Shown here: piece after piece, positions 1-5,914 of the stretch
Layout: each line of letters begins with the position of its first letter
How positions within the stretch are numbered: the stretch's first letter is position 1
Assembly (NCBI GenBank): GCA_938023775.1
Contig: CALJDB010000229.1
Location: 1 to 8,639 of the forward strand
Direction: 5' to 3'
Length of the DNA stretch: 8,639 bases
Origin: an uncultured Clostridia bacterium
GTDB taxonomy: Bacteria; Bacillota; Clostridia; Oscillospirales; Oscillospiraceae
Notes under the pieces: generated by a model
What the model saw: the letters and a program-made list of their open reading frames with translations, nothing else
Databases searched by the model: none
What the model was told of the DNA's origin: nothing
Position numbers and translations under genes: made by a program

Positions 1-28
1 TTAACAAGCAAAAGGAGAAACGCGCTGC

Positions 29-517
29 ATGGCACATCTGAGCAAGGCTTCCGCCGACAAGATCGGCGCGATCTGCGACCGGTTCCGCGACGAACCGACG
101 CCGCTGATCATGATCTTAAGCGAGATCCAGAAGGAGTTCGGCTACATTCCCCTCGAGGTGCAGGAGCTCGTGAGCGAGCGCACGGGAATCTCCGTGGCGG
201 AGATCTACGGCGTCGTGACGTTTTATTCCTTCTTCTCCCTCGAGCCGAAGGGCAAATACGTCATCGGCTGCTGCCTCGGCACGGCGTGCTACGTCAAGGG
301 CGCGCAGCAGCTTTTGGACCAGCTCTGTGAGATCCTCGGCGTCCAGCCGGGCGGCACGACGGAGGACGGACTTTTCACCGTCGACTCCCTGCGCTGCATC
401 GGCGCCTGCGCCGCGGCGCCCGCCGTCACCATCAACGGAAAGATCTATGCCCGCGTCAAGGTCAGCGACCTTGCGGACATCATCGCGGAATACCGCGGAA
501 AGGAGGCGGCGAACTGA
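29..517 (+). CDS. hydC: NuoE-like [2Fe-2S] subunit of trimeric NADH/ferredoxin-type [FeFe] hydrogenase (HydC/HndA)
   Basis: This 162-residue protein is the small thioredoxin-fold electron-transfer subunit of a cytoplasmic HydABC/Hnd hydrogenase. It has the usual full length of the NuoE (24 kDa) family. An N-terminal helical region (about residues 1-65, with a GYIPLEVQELV stretch typical of the family) precedes the [2Fe-2S] domain. The four cluster ligands are visible as C82-x4-C87 (CLGTACYVKGA) and C123-x3-C127 (CIGACAAAPA). In this family the cluster sits next to the NuoF-like subunit and is thought to take part in flavin-linked electron transfer. AAAGGAG at 11-17 lies 11 bases before the ATG, a slightly long but acceptable spacing, and no better start is seen. 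The stop codon overlaps the next ATG by one base (TGATG), which suggests translational coupling. The operon context, with a NuoF-like gene and an [FeFe] hydrogenase next to it, excludes a true complex I subunit. Family and role are secure; the symbol follows the Thermotoga naming. Confidence 0.93.
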   Translation: MAHLSKASADKIGAICDRFRDEPTPLIMILSEIQKEFGYIPLEVQELVSERTGISVAEIYGVVTFYSFFSLEPKGKYVIGCCLGTACYVKGAQQLLDQLCEILGVQPGGTTEDGLFTVDSLRCIGACAAAPAVTINGKIYARVKVSDLADIIAEYRGKEAAN

Positions 518-2382
518 TGTATCATTCCTGTGAGGAGCTGCGCCGCGACATCGACCGCTACACGGCGGAGCTCGCCGCCAAATTTGACGGACGCGACGGA
601 AAGCGCTACGTCATGCTCTGCGGCGGCACCGGCTGCGTTGCCGGCGGAACGCCGAAGCTGAAGGAAAAATTTGAAGAGTATCTGGAGGAATACGGCCTGA
701 CGGACTCTGTCGCGATCCGCACCGTCGGCTGCTTCGGGCTCTGCTCTCAGGGACCCTTCGTCCGCATTTTCCCGGAGGACGTCCTCTACCGGCTCGTGAA
801 GCCGGGCGACATTGAGGAGATCGTTCTGAAGGACCTGCTGGGCCACCGCGTCGTGCAGCGGCTCGTGTATCAGGACCCGCGGACGGGCGAGAAAATCCCC
901 AAGATGGAGGACATCGCCTTTTACCGCAAGCAAAAGCGCATCGCGCTCCACGGCTGCGGCGTCATCGACCCGACGCGCATCGAGGAGGCGCTCGGCTGCG
1001 GCGGTTATCAGGGGCTCATGAACGCCCTTTCCATGACGCCGGCGGAGGTCGTGAAGCGCATCGCGGACTCCGGGCTGCGCGGACGCGGCGGCGGCGGCTT
1101 CCCCACCGGGCGGAAGTGGCAGTTTGCCTTTGACCAGCCCGCGGGGCAGAAATACGTTGTCTGCAACGGCGACGAGGGCGACCCCGGCGCATTTATGGAC
1201 CGCTCCATTCTGGAGGACAATCCGCTCGCCGTCATCGAGGGCATGGCGATCGCGGGCTACGCCATCGGCGCGAGCGAGGGCTATTTTTACATCCGCGCGG
1301 AGTATCCCATGGCGGTTGCCCACGTTACGGCGGCGATCGAAAAGGCGGAGGAGCTCGGTCTGCTGGGCGACAATATCCTCGGCACCGGCTTTTCCTTCCG
1401 CGCCCACATCCGTCTCGGCGCGGGCGCCTTCGTCTGCGGCGAGGAAACGGCGCTGCTGAACTCCATCATGGGTCAGCGCGGCTCCCCGCGTCCGCGCCCG
1501 CCCTTCCCGGCGGTGGAGGGTCTCTGGGGCTGCCCCACGGTTGTGAACAACGTCGAGACGCTCGCGACCGTGCCCTACATCCTGCGCGAGGGCGTCGAAG
1601 CCTTCACGCAGTACGGCACCGAAAAAAGCCGCGGCACCAAGGTCTTCTGTCTCGGCGGCAAGGTCAACAACGTCGGGCTCGTGGAGATCCCCATGGGCGT
1701 CACGCTGCGCGAGCTCATCTTCGATATCGGCGGCGGCATGCAGCACGGCAAAACCTTCAAAGCCATCCAGACCGGCGGACCCAGCGGCGGCTGCCTCACC
1801 CCCGATTTTCTCGACACGCCCATTGACTTTGACAGCATGCTCGCGGCGGGGTCCATGATGGGCTCCGGCGGCGCCATCGTCATGGACGAGGACAACTGCA
1901 TGGTGGACGTCGCAAAGTTTTATATGGGCTTCATCTGCGACGAAAGCTGCGGCAAATGCACCCCCTGCCGCATCGGCACGCGCCGCATGCTGGAGATATT
2001 GAACCGCATCACCGCCGGAACCGGCAGCCTGAAGGATTTCGAGGAGCTCGCCGACATCAGCGAGGCGTGCCGCGAAAACAGCCTCTGCGCCCTCGGTCAG
2101 ACGGCGGCAAATCCCATCAACTCCACCATCCGCCATTTCCGCGACGAATACCTCGCCCACATTGTGGACAAAAAATGCCCCGCCGGGGTCTGTAAGGACC
2201 TCATCAGCTATCACATCGACCCGGAGAAATGCGAAAAGTGCTCGCTCTGCGCGCGCAAGTGCCCGGTTGAGGCGATCAGCGGCGTTCCGGGCAAGACGCC
2301 GTTCGAGATCGACGAGACAAAGTGCGTCCGCTGCGGTATGTGCTTCGCCGCCTGCCGCTTCGGCGCGGTCAGCAAGGTCTGA
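517..2382 (+). CDS. hydB: NuoF-like flavin/NADH subunit of [FeFe] hydrogenase with extra Fe-S domains (HydB/HndC)
   Basis: This 621-residue subunit should bind FMN and NAD(H) and pass electrons between NADH, ferredoxin and the hydrogenase subunit. Domains in order: an N-terminal thioredoxin-like [2Fe-2S] domain (about 30-105; C35, C40, C72, C76); the NuoF core with the glycine-rich nucleotide loop LRGRGGGGFPTG (187-198), the flavin-region motif NGDEGDPGAFMDR (217-229) and CGEETALLNS (307-316); an N3-type [4Fe-4S] site, C478/C481/C484 plus C524; and a C-terminal two-cluster ferredoxin domain (C572/C575/C578/C582 and C603/C606/C609/C613). A CPAGVC pair (C554, C559) precedes the ferredoxin domain. 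Complex I NuoF is shorter (about 430-450 residues) and lacks both end domains. This architecture is that of HydB from Thermotoga and HndC from Desulfovibrio. AAAGGAGG at 499-506, 10 bases before the ATG, supports the start. Electron bifurcation is a family-based inference; the sequence alone cannot tell it from simple NADH-linked H2 metabolism. Confidence 0.94.
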   Translation: MYHSCEELRRDIDRYTAELAAKFDGRDGKRYVMLCGGTGCVAGGTPKLKEKFEEYLEEYGLTDSVAIRTVGCFGLCSQGPFVRIFPEDVLYRLVKPGDIEEIVLKDLLGHRVVQRLVYQDPRTGEKIPKMEDIAFYRKQKRIALHGCGVIDPTRIEEALGCGGYQGLMNALSMTPAEVVKRIADSGLRGRGGGGFPTGRKWQFAFDQPAGQKYVVCNGDEGDPGAFMDRSILEDNPLAVIEGMAIAGYAIGASEGYFYIRAEYPMAVAHVTAAIEKAEELGLLGDNILGTGFSFRAHIRLGAGAFVCGEETALLNSIMGQRGSPRPRPPFPAVEGLWGCPTVVNNVETLATVPYILREGVEAFTQYGTEKSRGTKVFCLGGKVNNVGLVEIPMGVTLRELIFDIGGGMQHGKTFKAIQTGGPSGGCLTPDFLDTPIDFDSMLAAGSMMGSGGAIVMDEDNCMVDVAKFYMGFICDESCGKCTPCRIGTRRMLEILNRITAGTGSLKDFEELADISEACRENSLCALGQTAANPINSTIRHFRDEYLAHIVDKKCPAGVCKDLISYHIDPEKCEKCSLCARKCPVEAISGVPGKTPFEIDETKCVRCGMCFAACRFGAVSKV

Positions 2383-2400
2383 GAAAGGGGGCAGCGTGTT

Positions 2401-4176
2401 ATGTGTAAAGTGAACATCAAGATTGAGGGCAAGGACTATCAGGTTGAGGAGGGCATGACCATCCTCGAGGCCGCGCGCTATTGCAGCTATGAGATCCCGT
2501 CCCTCTGCTCGTTCAACCATGGCGAGTGCAGCCCCGGCTCCTGCCGCGTCTGCCTCGTGGAGGTCAAGGGCGCGCGCGGGCTCGTCGCCTCCTGCGTCTA
2601 TCCCGTGAGCGAAGGGATGGAGGTCATCATCTCCTCCCCGCGCGCCGTCGCCGCGCGCCGCGCGAGCGTGGAGCTGCTGCTCAGCAACCACTCCCAGAAC
2701 TGCCAGCAGTGCGACAAAAACGGCCGCTGCGAGCTGCTCTGGGCAGCCAAGATCACCGGCGCGCGCGAGGGTCGCTTTGTCGGCGGCAGAACCGAACCGG
2801 TTTATGACGACGTCTCCCCCTCCATCGTGCGCGACACGAGCAAGTGCATTCTCTGCGGACGCTGCATCGCCCGCTGCCGCAACGCCCACGGCGGCGGCAT
2901 TCTCGGCTTCTCCGGCCGCGGCTTTTCCACCAAGGTCGGTCCCGCGGGCGGTCTCTCGCTCGCCGATGCGCCCTGCCTTATGTGCGGTCAGTGCGTCAGC
3001 GTCTGCCCCACCGGCGCGCTGATGCCGAAGTCCGAGATCGATAAGGTCGACTTCGCCATGGCGTCCGGCAAGCACGTCGTGGTCCAGACCGCGCCCGCCG
3101 TCCGCGCCGCGCTCGGCGAGGAGTTCGAACTCCCCATCGGCACGCCCGTCACGGGCAAGATGGTCGCGGCGCTCAAGCGCCTCGGCTTCGCCCGCGTCTA
3201 TGACACGGATTTCGCCGCGGACCTCACCATCATGGAGGAGGCGACGGAGCTTTTAGAGCGCATCAAAACCGGCGGCACGCTCCCGATGATCACGAGCTGT
3301 TCCCCCGGCTGGGTCAGCTACGCGGAGACGTGGTACCCCGATCTGCTGGGGCATATCTCCACCTGCAAGTCCCCCCACGAGATGCAGGGCGCGGTGCTCA
3401 AGAGCGTTTACGCGGAGGAAAAGGGCATCGACCCGAAGGACATCTTCGTCGTGTCCATCATGCCCTGCACCGCCAAAAAAGCGGAGAAGGAGCGCCCCCA
3501 GCTCCGGAGCGACGCCGGGTATCCGGACGTGGACGCCGTGCTGACCGTGCGCGAGCTCAGCCGCATGATCCGGCGCAGCGGCATCGTGTTCAACCGCCTG
3601 CCGGACGAGGAATTTGACCGCGACCTGATGGGCGACGCCTCCGGCGCGGGCGTGATCTTCGGCGTCACCGGCGGCGTTATGGAGGCGGCGCTGCGCACGG
3701 CTTACTTCGTGCTGGAGGGCAAGGAGCATGAGCCCGTGGAGTTCACCGCCGTCCGCGGCTTCGAGGGCGTCCGCGAGGCGAGCTTCACCCTCGGCGGGCA
3801 GGAGCTGCGCGTCGCGGTCGCGAGCGGGATGAAGAACGCAAAGCGCCTGCTCGACGAGATCCGCAGCGGCGAGAGCCCCTATCACTTTATCGAGATCATG
3901 TGCTGCCCCGGCGGCTGCATCAACGGCGGCGGCATGCCCATCGTGCGCCACGTCTTCCTCCCGAAGGAGGAGATCGACATTCTGGACACCTACCGCGCCA
4001 AGCGCGCCGCCGCGCTCTACTCCGAGGACGAGCGCCAGACCGTCCGCCAGTCCCACAACAACGCGCAGGTCCGCGAGCTCTACGAAAAGCACCTCGCCGC
4101 CCCCGGCAGCGAAAAAGCCCACCATCTGCTCCACACGACCTACGCCCCCCGGAAGCCCTTCCGCACCGAGGAATAA
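2401..4176 (+). CDS. hydA: [FeFe] hydrogenase catalytic subunit (HydA/HndD)
   Basis: This 591-residue subunit carries the H-cluster and interconverts protons and H2. Visible domains: an N-terminal plant-type [2Fe-2S] ferredoxin (C36, C48, C51, C65); a His/Cys [4Fe-4S] site, H97-x3-C101-x2-C104-x5-C110; two ferredoxin-type [4Fe-4S] clusters (C149/C152/C155/C159 and C192/C195/C198/C202); then the catalytic domain with L1 TSCSPGW (298-304), L2 MPCTAKK (354-360) and L3 EIMCCPGGCINGGGMP (498-513). The helical tail ends in a family-typical AHHLLHTTYAPRK segment (573-585). Proton-path residues known from Clostridium pasteurianum CpI are kept (E280, E283, S320). Oddities: L1 has Ser where CpI has its second Cys, L3 has an extra Cys (C501), and GGGM replaces the common GGGQ. 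The Thermotoga-type C-terminal [2Fe-2S] extension is absent. AAAGGGGG at 2384-2391, nine bases before the ATG, fixes the start. No signal peptide or Tat motif is present, so the enzyme is cytoplasmic. It is the last gene of the operon. Confidence 0.95.
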   Translation: MCKVNIKIEGKDYQVEEGMTILEAARYCSYEIPSLCSFNHGECSPGSCRVCLVEVKGARGLVASCVYPVSEGMEVIISSPRAVAARRASVELLLSNHSQNCQQCDKNGRCELLWAAKITGAREGRFVGGRTEPVYDDVSPSIVRDTSKCILCGRCIARCRNAHGGGILGFSGRGFSTKVGPAGGLSLADAPCLMCGQCVSVCPTGALMPKSEIDKVDFAMASGKHVVVQTAPAVRAALGEEFELPIGTPVTGKMVAALKRLGFARVYDTDFAADLTIMEEATELLERIKTGGTLPMITSCSPGWVSYAETWYPDLLGHISTCKSPHEMQGAVLKSVYAEEKGIDPKDIFVVSIMPCTAKKAEKERPQLRSDAGYPDVDAVLTVRELSRMIRRSGIVFNRLPDEEFDRDLMGDASGAGVIFGVTGGVMEAALRTAYFVLEGKEHEPVEFTAVRGFEGVREASFTLGGQELRVAVASGMKNAKRLLDEIRSGESPYHFIEIMCCPGGCINGGGMPIVRHVFLPKEEIDILDTYRAKRAAALYSEDERQTVRQSHNNAQVRELYEKHLAAPGSEKAHHLLHTTYAPRKPFRTEE

Positions 4177-4178
4177 AG

Positions 4179-4220
4179 AAAAAACGAGAGACCGCGTCCC
4201 TTGCGGTCTCTCGTTTTTTT
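4179..4220. terminator. Bidirectional rho-independent terminator between hydA and the patatin gene
   Basis: A perfect 11-bp stem (CGAGAGACCGC at 4185-4195 pairing with GCGGTCTCTCG at 4203-4213) encloses a 7-base loop. It is preceded by six A (4179-4184) and followed by seven T (4214-4220), so it works as an intrinsic terminator on either strand. It begins two bases after the hydA stop codon. The stop codon of the converging patatin gene lies at its right edge (4219-4221). One hairpin therefore closes both transcription units. Confidence 0.93.
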
Positions 4221-5370
4221 ACTTCTTCCCTCTCAGCCGCGCCAGCGCGCCGGGGCGCTTTACGGCGCTGCGGAGCGCCTCGCTCGCGAAATCGCCGCCG
4301 AGGGCTTCGGCGAGGGCGTCCTCGGTGTAGATATGCCAGCGCTCCAGTCCCGCCTCCGCGCCGGCGGACTCCAGCAGGGCGTGGGCAAGGTCGCGGTAAT
4401 CGCCCTCGCGCTCGTCCAGTGCACGGGCAAGGCGCGGCAGCAGCGTTTCGTGCAGCGCGCGCAGCGTGGGCGTTTTGCCCTCCGCAGCGGCGCACCGCCG
4501 GAGCTGGGCGGCGAGATAGGCGTAAGCGCGCTCCTCGTCCCACTGCGCGTCGATATACCAGTCGCGCCCGCGCAGCCCGTAGAGCAGACGCTGCGCGTCG
4601 AAATAACCGGCGGTGAGGTTCGCGCGGCTCTGCGCCGCGTTGAAGTCCAGCACGCCGCCGAGCTCCACCGTCGGCGCGACGGTATAGAGCTTGACGTCCT
4701 TCGGGATCTTCGTCCGGCGCTCCAGCCCGATGCCGTAAAGCCGCAGGGCGATGATGTCCTTATAGCCGTTTTCCAGCAGCACATGCAGCGGCAGCACGTC
4801 GCGCACGCCGCCGTCGGCGTATTTCCCCGCGAGGCGCTCGTTATGGAAAAACGGCAGGTAGGAGCTCGCGAGCAGCATCTCGTGGAGCTGCCCCTCCGGA
4901 ATGTCGCGGGCGCGCAGCTCCAGTTCCTTCTGCTGCTCCAGCGAGTAGGTCACGATATAAAGCTCCATATCCGACGCGCGGACCGTCGGCTCGTCCACGA
5001 CCTCGCGGATCCAGTTGCTGAGCGGCGTGATGTCCAGCCCGCGGTTGCGCACCACGTCCTGCACGGTCTCCAGCGCGGAGCGCAGGTCCAGCTTCAGCAG
5101 CTTGCCGTTTAAGAGATTGTGCATCGTATCGTCGTCGACGTCCAGCACCTGCGAATAGCGGATGTTCGCCCAGACCTCCTCGGCTTTTTTCACGTCTCCC
5201 ATAACGATCATCGCGCCGTTGAGCGCCCCGACGGACGAGCCGCTCACCGCGCGGATGCGCACGCCCGCCTCCCGCAGCGCGCGCCACGCGCCGATCTGGT
5301 AAGCCCCCTTCGCCCCGCCGCCCTCCAGCGCCAGCGCGTATTCCTTTGAAAGATCGAGCTTCAGCTCCAT
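4219..5370 (-). CDS. Patatin-like phospholipase / acyl hydrolase
   Basis: This 383-residue protein belongs to the patatin-like family, whose members hydrolyse acyl esters of lipids with a Ser-Asp dyad. All three signatures are present: the oxyanion-hole loop GGGAKG (17-22), the nucleophile elbow GSSVG (44-48; Ser46), and the DGG motif with the catalytic Asp (D186 in YADGGVRDVLP). The catalytic domain covers about residues 10-215. The rest is a mainly helical, charged C-terminal region (about 240-383) without a motif I recognise. There is no signal peptide or clear membrane segment, so a cytoplasmic or peripheral-membrane location is likely. The start at 5370 is supported by GGGAGG nine bases upstream (5385-5380 on the minus strand) and by the normal distance to the GGG loop. 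The gene is alone on its strand, converges on the hydrogenase operon and diverges from the repressor operon. The physiological substrate cannot be told from sequence. Confidence 0.93.
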   Translation of the reverse strand: MELKLDLSKEYALALEGGGAKGAYQIGAWRALREAGVRIRAVSGSSVGALNGAMIVMGDVKKAEEVWANIRYSQVLDVDDDTMHNLLNGKLLKLDLRSALETVQDVVRNRGLDITPLSNWIREVVDEPTVRASDMELYIVTYSLEQQKELELRARDIPEGQLHEMLLASSYLPFFHNERLAGKYADGGVRDVLPLHVLLENGYKDIIALRLYGIGLERRTKIPKDVKLYTVAPTVELGGVLDFNAAQSRANLTAGYFDAQRLLYGLRGRDWYIDAQWDEERAYAYLAAQLRRCAAAEGKTPTLRALHETLLPRLARALDEREGDYRDLAHALLESAGAEAGLERWHIYTEDALAEALGGDFASEALRSAVKRPGALARLRGKK

Positions 5371-5403
5371 AGTCTCCGCCCTCCCATGGTGGTTTGTGTG
5401 CTC

Positions 5404-5432
5404 ATTTTACCACACGCCGCGGGAAGGCGCAA
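5404..5432 (-). promoter_or_regulatory. Probable promoter of the patatin-like gene
   Basis: On the minus strand, TGGTAAAAT (5412-5404) makes an extended -10 box with five of six matches to TATAAT. TTGCGC (5432-5427) lies 17 bases upstream as a weak -35 box sharing only the TTG. The predicted start is near 5397, about 27 bases before the gene's ATG, which leaves room for the GGGAGG ribosome site. It lies 65 bases from the nearest repressor palindrome, so direct control by that repressor is not obvious. Confidence 0.5.
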
Positions 5433-5487
5433 GGTTTTCATGGAGGCGTGGGGTGTATGCTGCAAGCTGCGAATTAAAAGGCTCCCC

Positions 5488-5516
5488 TTGACAAGCGATT
5501 CTACATCGTGTAGAAT
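5488..5516 (+). promoter_or_regulatory. Sigma-A type promoter of the repressor-peptidase operon
   Basis: TTGACA (5488-5493) is a perfect -35 box. After exactly 17 bases comes TAGAAT (5511-5516), one mismatch from the -10 consensus. Transcription should start near 5523, 34 bases before the repressor ATG. The -10 box is the right end of palindrome 1, so a bound repressor would directly block RNA polymerase. Confidence 0.85.
5498..5516. promoter_or_regulatory. Operator palindrome 1 for the BlaI-family repressor
   Basis: ATTCTACATCGTGTAGAAT has perfect 8-bp arms (ATTCTACA/TGTAGAAT) around a 3-bp core. The inner TACA...TGTA is the half-site pair known for the BlaI/MecI/CopY family. It covers the spacer and the -10 box of the promoter. 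Being upstream of the gene for a BlaI-like protein, it is best read as its autoregulatory site. Confidence 0.87.
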
Positions 5517-5524
5517 ATCATCAG

Positions 5525-5543
5525 ATTCTACACGATGTAGAAA
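5525..5543. promoter_or_regulatory. Operator palindrome 2 for the BlaI-family repressor
   Basis: ATTCTACACGATGTAGAAA is the exact reverse complement of palindrome 1 except for the last base. Its centre is 27 bp from that of palindrome 1, with 8 bp between the two. It lies just downstream of the predicted transcription start and its right edge touches the ribosome-binding site. In the mRNA it can fold as a 7-bp hairpin with a 3-base loop. The two sites together form an 18-bp perfect inverted repeat (5499-5516 with 5525-5542). Confidence 0.85.
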
Positions 5544-5547
5544 GGAG
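5541..5547 (+). promoter_or_regulatory. Ribosome-binding site that decides the repressor start
   Basis: AAAGGAG lies nine bases before the ATG at 5557. The in-frame ATG at 5548 directly abuts it and the reading frame is open back to 5386, but only 5557 has workable spacing. It also gives a protein beginning as BlaI-family proteins usually do. Confidence 0.8.
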
Positions 5548-5556
5548 ATGACACCC

Positions 5557-5910
5557 ATGTCGGACATTCAATTGGGCGCTGTGGAGGCGCGGTTCGCGGA
5601 TATGATCTGGGAGCGCGCGCCGGTGACGGCGGCGGAGCTGGCGCGGCTGGGCGCGGCGGAGCTCGGCTGGAAAAAGACCACCGCCTACACGGTGCTGCAC
5701 CGCCTCTGCGAAAAGGGGCTGTTCCGGCTCGAAGACGGCGTGGTGACGGCGCGGCTGGGGCGCGAGGAGTTTTACGCCGCGGCGAGCCGCCAGTTCGTGG
5801 ACGAGCGCTTTTCCGGCTCGCTCCCGGCGTTTCTCGCGGCGTTCACGCGCGGGAGAGCGCTCAGCGAGCGCGAGCGGGACGAGCTGCGGCGGATGATCGA
5901 GGAGGCGTGA
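5557..5910 (+). CDS. BlaI/MecI-family winged-helix transcriptional repressor
   Basis: This 117-residue protein, close to the 120-130 residues usual for the family, is a cytoplasmic dimeric repressor that should bind the two palindromes in its own promoter. Residues 5-70 form the winged helix, with the family-typical recognition segment WKKTTAYTVLHRLCEKGLF (38-56) and a wing (57-68). The C-terminal helices (about 72-117, including SLPAFLAAFTRG at 88-99) match the dimerisation and cleavage region of BlaI. In BlaI/MecI systems the partner M56 protease triggers repressor cleavage and release from DNA. Such a partner follows here after four bases, so the same logic is inferred. The exact scissile bond cannot be assigned. 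The target need not be beta-lactam resistance: no beta-lactamase or PBP gene is visible in the window, and the visible operators sit only at its own promoter. No blaI symbol is given for that reason. Confidence 0.92.
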   Translation: MSDIQLGAVEARFADMIWERAPVTAAELARLGAAELGWKKTTAYTVLHRLCEKGLFRLEDGVVTARLGREEFYAAASRQFVDERFSGSLPAFLAAFTRGRALSERERDELRRMIEEA

Positions 5911-5914
5911 CGCG

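Noticed and set aside
29..2382. Complex I subunits NuoE and NuoF
   Set aside because: The NuoF-like protein has hydrogenase-type extra Fe-S domains at both ends and the next gene is an [FeFe] hydrogenase; no other nuo genes are present.
445..3075. An 876-codon open frame on the minus strand across hydC, hydB and hydA
   Set aside because: It lies antisense to three well-identified genes, has a low-complexity Ala/Arg/Asp/Gly-rich translation with no family motif, and is explained by the G/C bias at third codon positions of the real genes. The shorter minus-strand frames at 3253-4134 and 5861-7135 are rejected for the same reason.
2401..4176. HydA as a sensory (HydS-type) or truncated hydrogenase
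   Set aside because: There is no PAS domain or other sensory module, all accessory clusters and L1-L3 loops are present, and the operon partners are electron-transfer subunits.
4201..5112. A 303-codon plus-strand frame opposite the patatin gene
   Set aside because: The patatin frame on the other strand has all catalytic motifs; this frame starts inside the terminator hairpin and has no recognisable content.
5404..5543. Shared control of the patatin gene by the repressor operators
   Set aside because: The palindromes are over 60 bp from the patatin promoter elements and about 100 bp upstream of its predicted start, and no palindrome overlaps its promoter. Looping or a role as activator cannot be excluded but is not supported.
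5386..5556. N-terminal extension of the BlaI-like protein from an upstream ATG
   Set aside because: The extension would run through the promoter and both operators, has no ribosome site, and adds Cys/Arg-rich sequence not seen in the family. The ATG at 5557 has a good ribosome site.
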